Of a stretch of DNA of 64,000 nt, positions 63,595-64,000 are shown piece after piece. The notes beneath the pieces were generated by a model. That model ran no database searches. It had not been told where the DNA came from and saw only the letters and a program-made list of their open reading frames with translations. The translations under genes and the position numbers were made by a program. This DNA comes from Pseudomonas eucalypticola. Lineage in GTDB: Bacteria; Pseudomonadota; Gammaproteobacteria; Pseudomonadales; Pseudomonadaceae. Numbering within the stretch: the first letter of the stretch is position 1; each line of letters starts with the position of its first letter. Location of the stretch: contig NZ_CP056030.1 of the NCBI RefSeq assembly GCF_013374995.1, forward strand, positions 5,364,501-5,428,500, written 5' to 3'.

Positions 63595-63610
63595 AAGGAC
63601 CCCCACCGCG

Positions 63611-63886
63611 ATGCCCGCTCGTGAAATCGAAATCATCAACAAGCTCGGCCTGCATGCTCGCGCGGCGGCCAAGTTCGTCGGCGTCGCCGGTAAGTTTCCT
63701 GATTGCCAGGTACGCATAGGCCGCAACCCCGAGAGCCTAATCGACGGCAAGAGCATCATGGCCGTGATGATGCTCGCGGCCGGCAAAGGTACCCAGGTGC
63801 ACTTGCAGACCGAAGGTGCGCAACAGGAAGAAGCCATGGCGGCGATTGTCGAACTGATCAACAACAAGTTCGACGAGGGCGAATGA
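63611..63886 (+). CDS. ptsO: Npr (PtsO), HPr-like phosphocarrier of the nitrogen PTS
   Basis: Npr passes phosphate from PtsP to PtsN. The 91-residue HPr-fold protein has the phospho-His15 in NKLGLHARAAAKF and the Ser48 region in LIDGKSIMAVMMLAA, the site used for HPr kinase in other bacteria (no such kinase is seen here). It is the last gene of the kdsD-to-npr run, ending before a strong hairpin. It follows rapZ after 16 bases. Confidence 0.97.
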   Translation: MPAREIEIINKLGLHARAAAKFVGVAGKFPDCQVRIGRNPESLIDGKSIMAVMMLAAGKGTQVHLQTEGAQQEEAMAAIVELINNKFDEGE

Positions 63887-63905
63887 CCGCCCTGCCCCGC
63901 TCAGC

Positions 63906-63934
63906 AAGAAGCCCGGCCTAGTGCCGGGCTTCTT
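63906..63934 (+). terminator. Terminator after ptsO, possibly shared with the converging gene
   Basis: Perfect 12-bp arms AAGAAGCCCGGC (63906-63917) and GCCGGGCTTCTT (63923-63934) around CTAGT. The only U's are those of the stem end (CTTCTTCG), so it is strong in pairing but poor in T. Confidence 0.75.
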
Positions 63935-63952
63935 CGTACAGCGCTCCCGGCT

Positions 63953-64000
63953 CTACAACGGCGCAAACCGTGCCAGCGCTTCGGTGACGATGATCGCCGC
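63953..64000 (-). CDS. Possible C-terminal end of a converging gene (cut by window edge)
   Basis: The last 48 bases read on the minus strand as AAIIVTEALARFAPL and a TAG stop. The hydrophobic pattern and codon use fit a real protein end, possibly a membrane protein, but 15 residues are too few to name it. Confidence 0.3.
   Translation of the reverse strand, partial: AAIIVTEALARFAPL

Overview
This window is a GC-rich stretch of a Pseudomonas chromosome. The complete division and cell wall (dcw) cluster, the rplM-rpsI-petABC-sspAB order, the fused cysNC next to cysD, algW, the his-murA-ibaG-mla block and the kds-lpt-rpoN-hpf-ptsN-rapZ-npr block are all laid out as in fluorescent pseudomonads. 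The protein sequences look closest to the P. putida/P. fluorescens side of the genus; that species-level reading is an inference from memory, not a search. The window holds almost only core housekeeping genes. I saw no IS element, prophage, CRISPR array, rRNA or tRNA.

Layout. 1-23.5 kb, nearly all on the minus strand: argJ (cut by the window edge), secA, a plus-strand DUF721 gene, lpxC, then the dcw cluster read from right to left: mraZ-rsmH-ftsL-ftsI-murE-murF-mraY-murD-ftsW-murG-murC-ddl-ftsQ-ftsA-ftsZ. It is driven from a sigma70-type promoter at about 21.95 kb with three 10-bp-spaced MraZ boxes. Next come the RNase P RNA gene rnpB and rsmI. 23.6-27.1 kb, plus strand: lpoA (lppC), yraN, a gmhA/diaA-type SIS gene and dolP. 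27.2-32.1 kb, minus strand: sspB, sspA, the cytochrome bc1 operon petABC, rpsI and rplM. 32.3-34.8 kb is the first accessory patch: a Tas-like aldo/keto reductase, the wreck of an acyl-CoA dehydrogenase gene, and a GlxA-type AraC regulator. 34.9-38.7 kb: zapE, trpS (with an extra C-terminal domain), an alpha/beta hydrolase and zapG. 38.8-43.4 kb is the second accessory insertion: one 4.6-kb gene for a DUF6543 (dermonecrotic-toxin-like) protein of about 1530 residues. 43.5-47.3 kb: cysNC, cysD and a Nif3 family gene. 47.4-56.6 kb: algW (plus), then hisC, hisD, hisG, murA, ibaG and mlaBCDEF (minus). 56.8-63.9 kb, plus strand: kdsD, kdsC, lptC, lptA, lptB, rpoN, hpf, ptsN, rapZ and npr, closed by a strong hairpin.

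How the genes fit together. Most of the window builds the envelope. murA-G, mraY and ddl make lipid II; ftsW, ftsI, ftsQLAZ and zapE/zapG serve septation; lpxC, gmhA/kdsC/kdsD and lptABC make and move lipopolysaccharide; mlaB-F and dolP maintain the outer membrane; algW starts the envelope stress cascade; lpoA activates a peptidoglycan synthase. Others supply protein export (secA), respiration (petABC), translation (rplM, rpsI, trpS, rnpB, rsmH, rsmI, hpf), sulfate activation (cysD, cysNC), histidine synthesis and nitrogen regulation (rpoN, ptsN, npr).

Worth a second look: the DUF6543 giant gene inserted between zapG and cysNC; the eroded acyl-CoA dehydrogenase beside an apparently orphaned regulator; the MraZ operator; the AT-richer spacer between mraZ and rnpB; and several structured leaders. 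I did not find a clear, previously undescribed multi-gene system; the DUF6543 gene is the best candidate for poorly understood biology.
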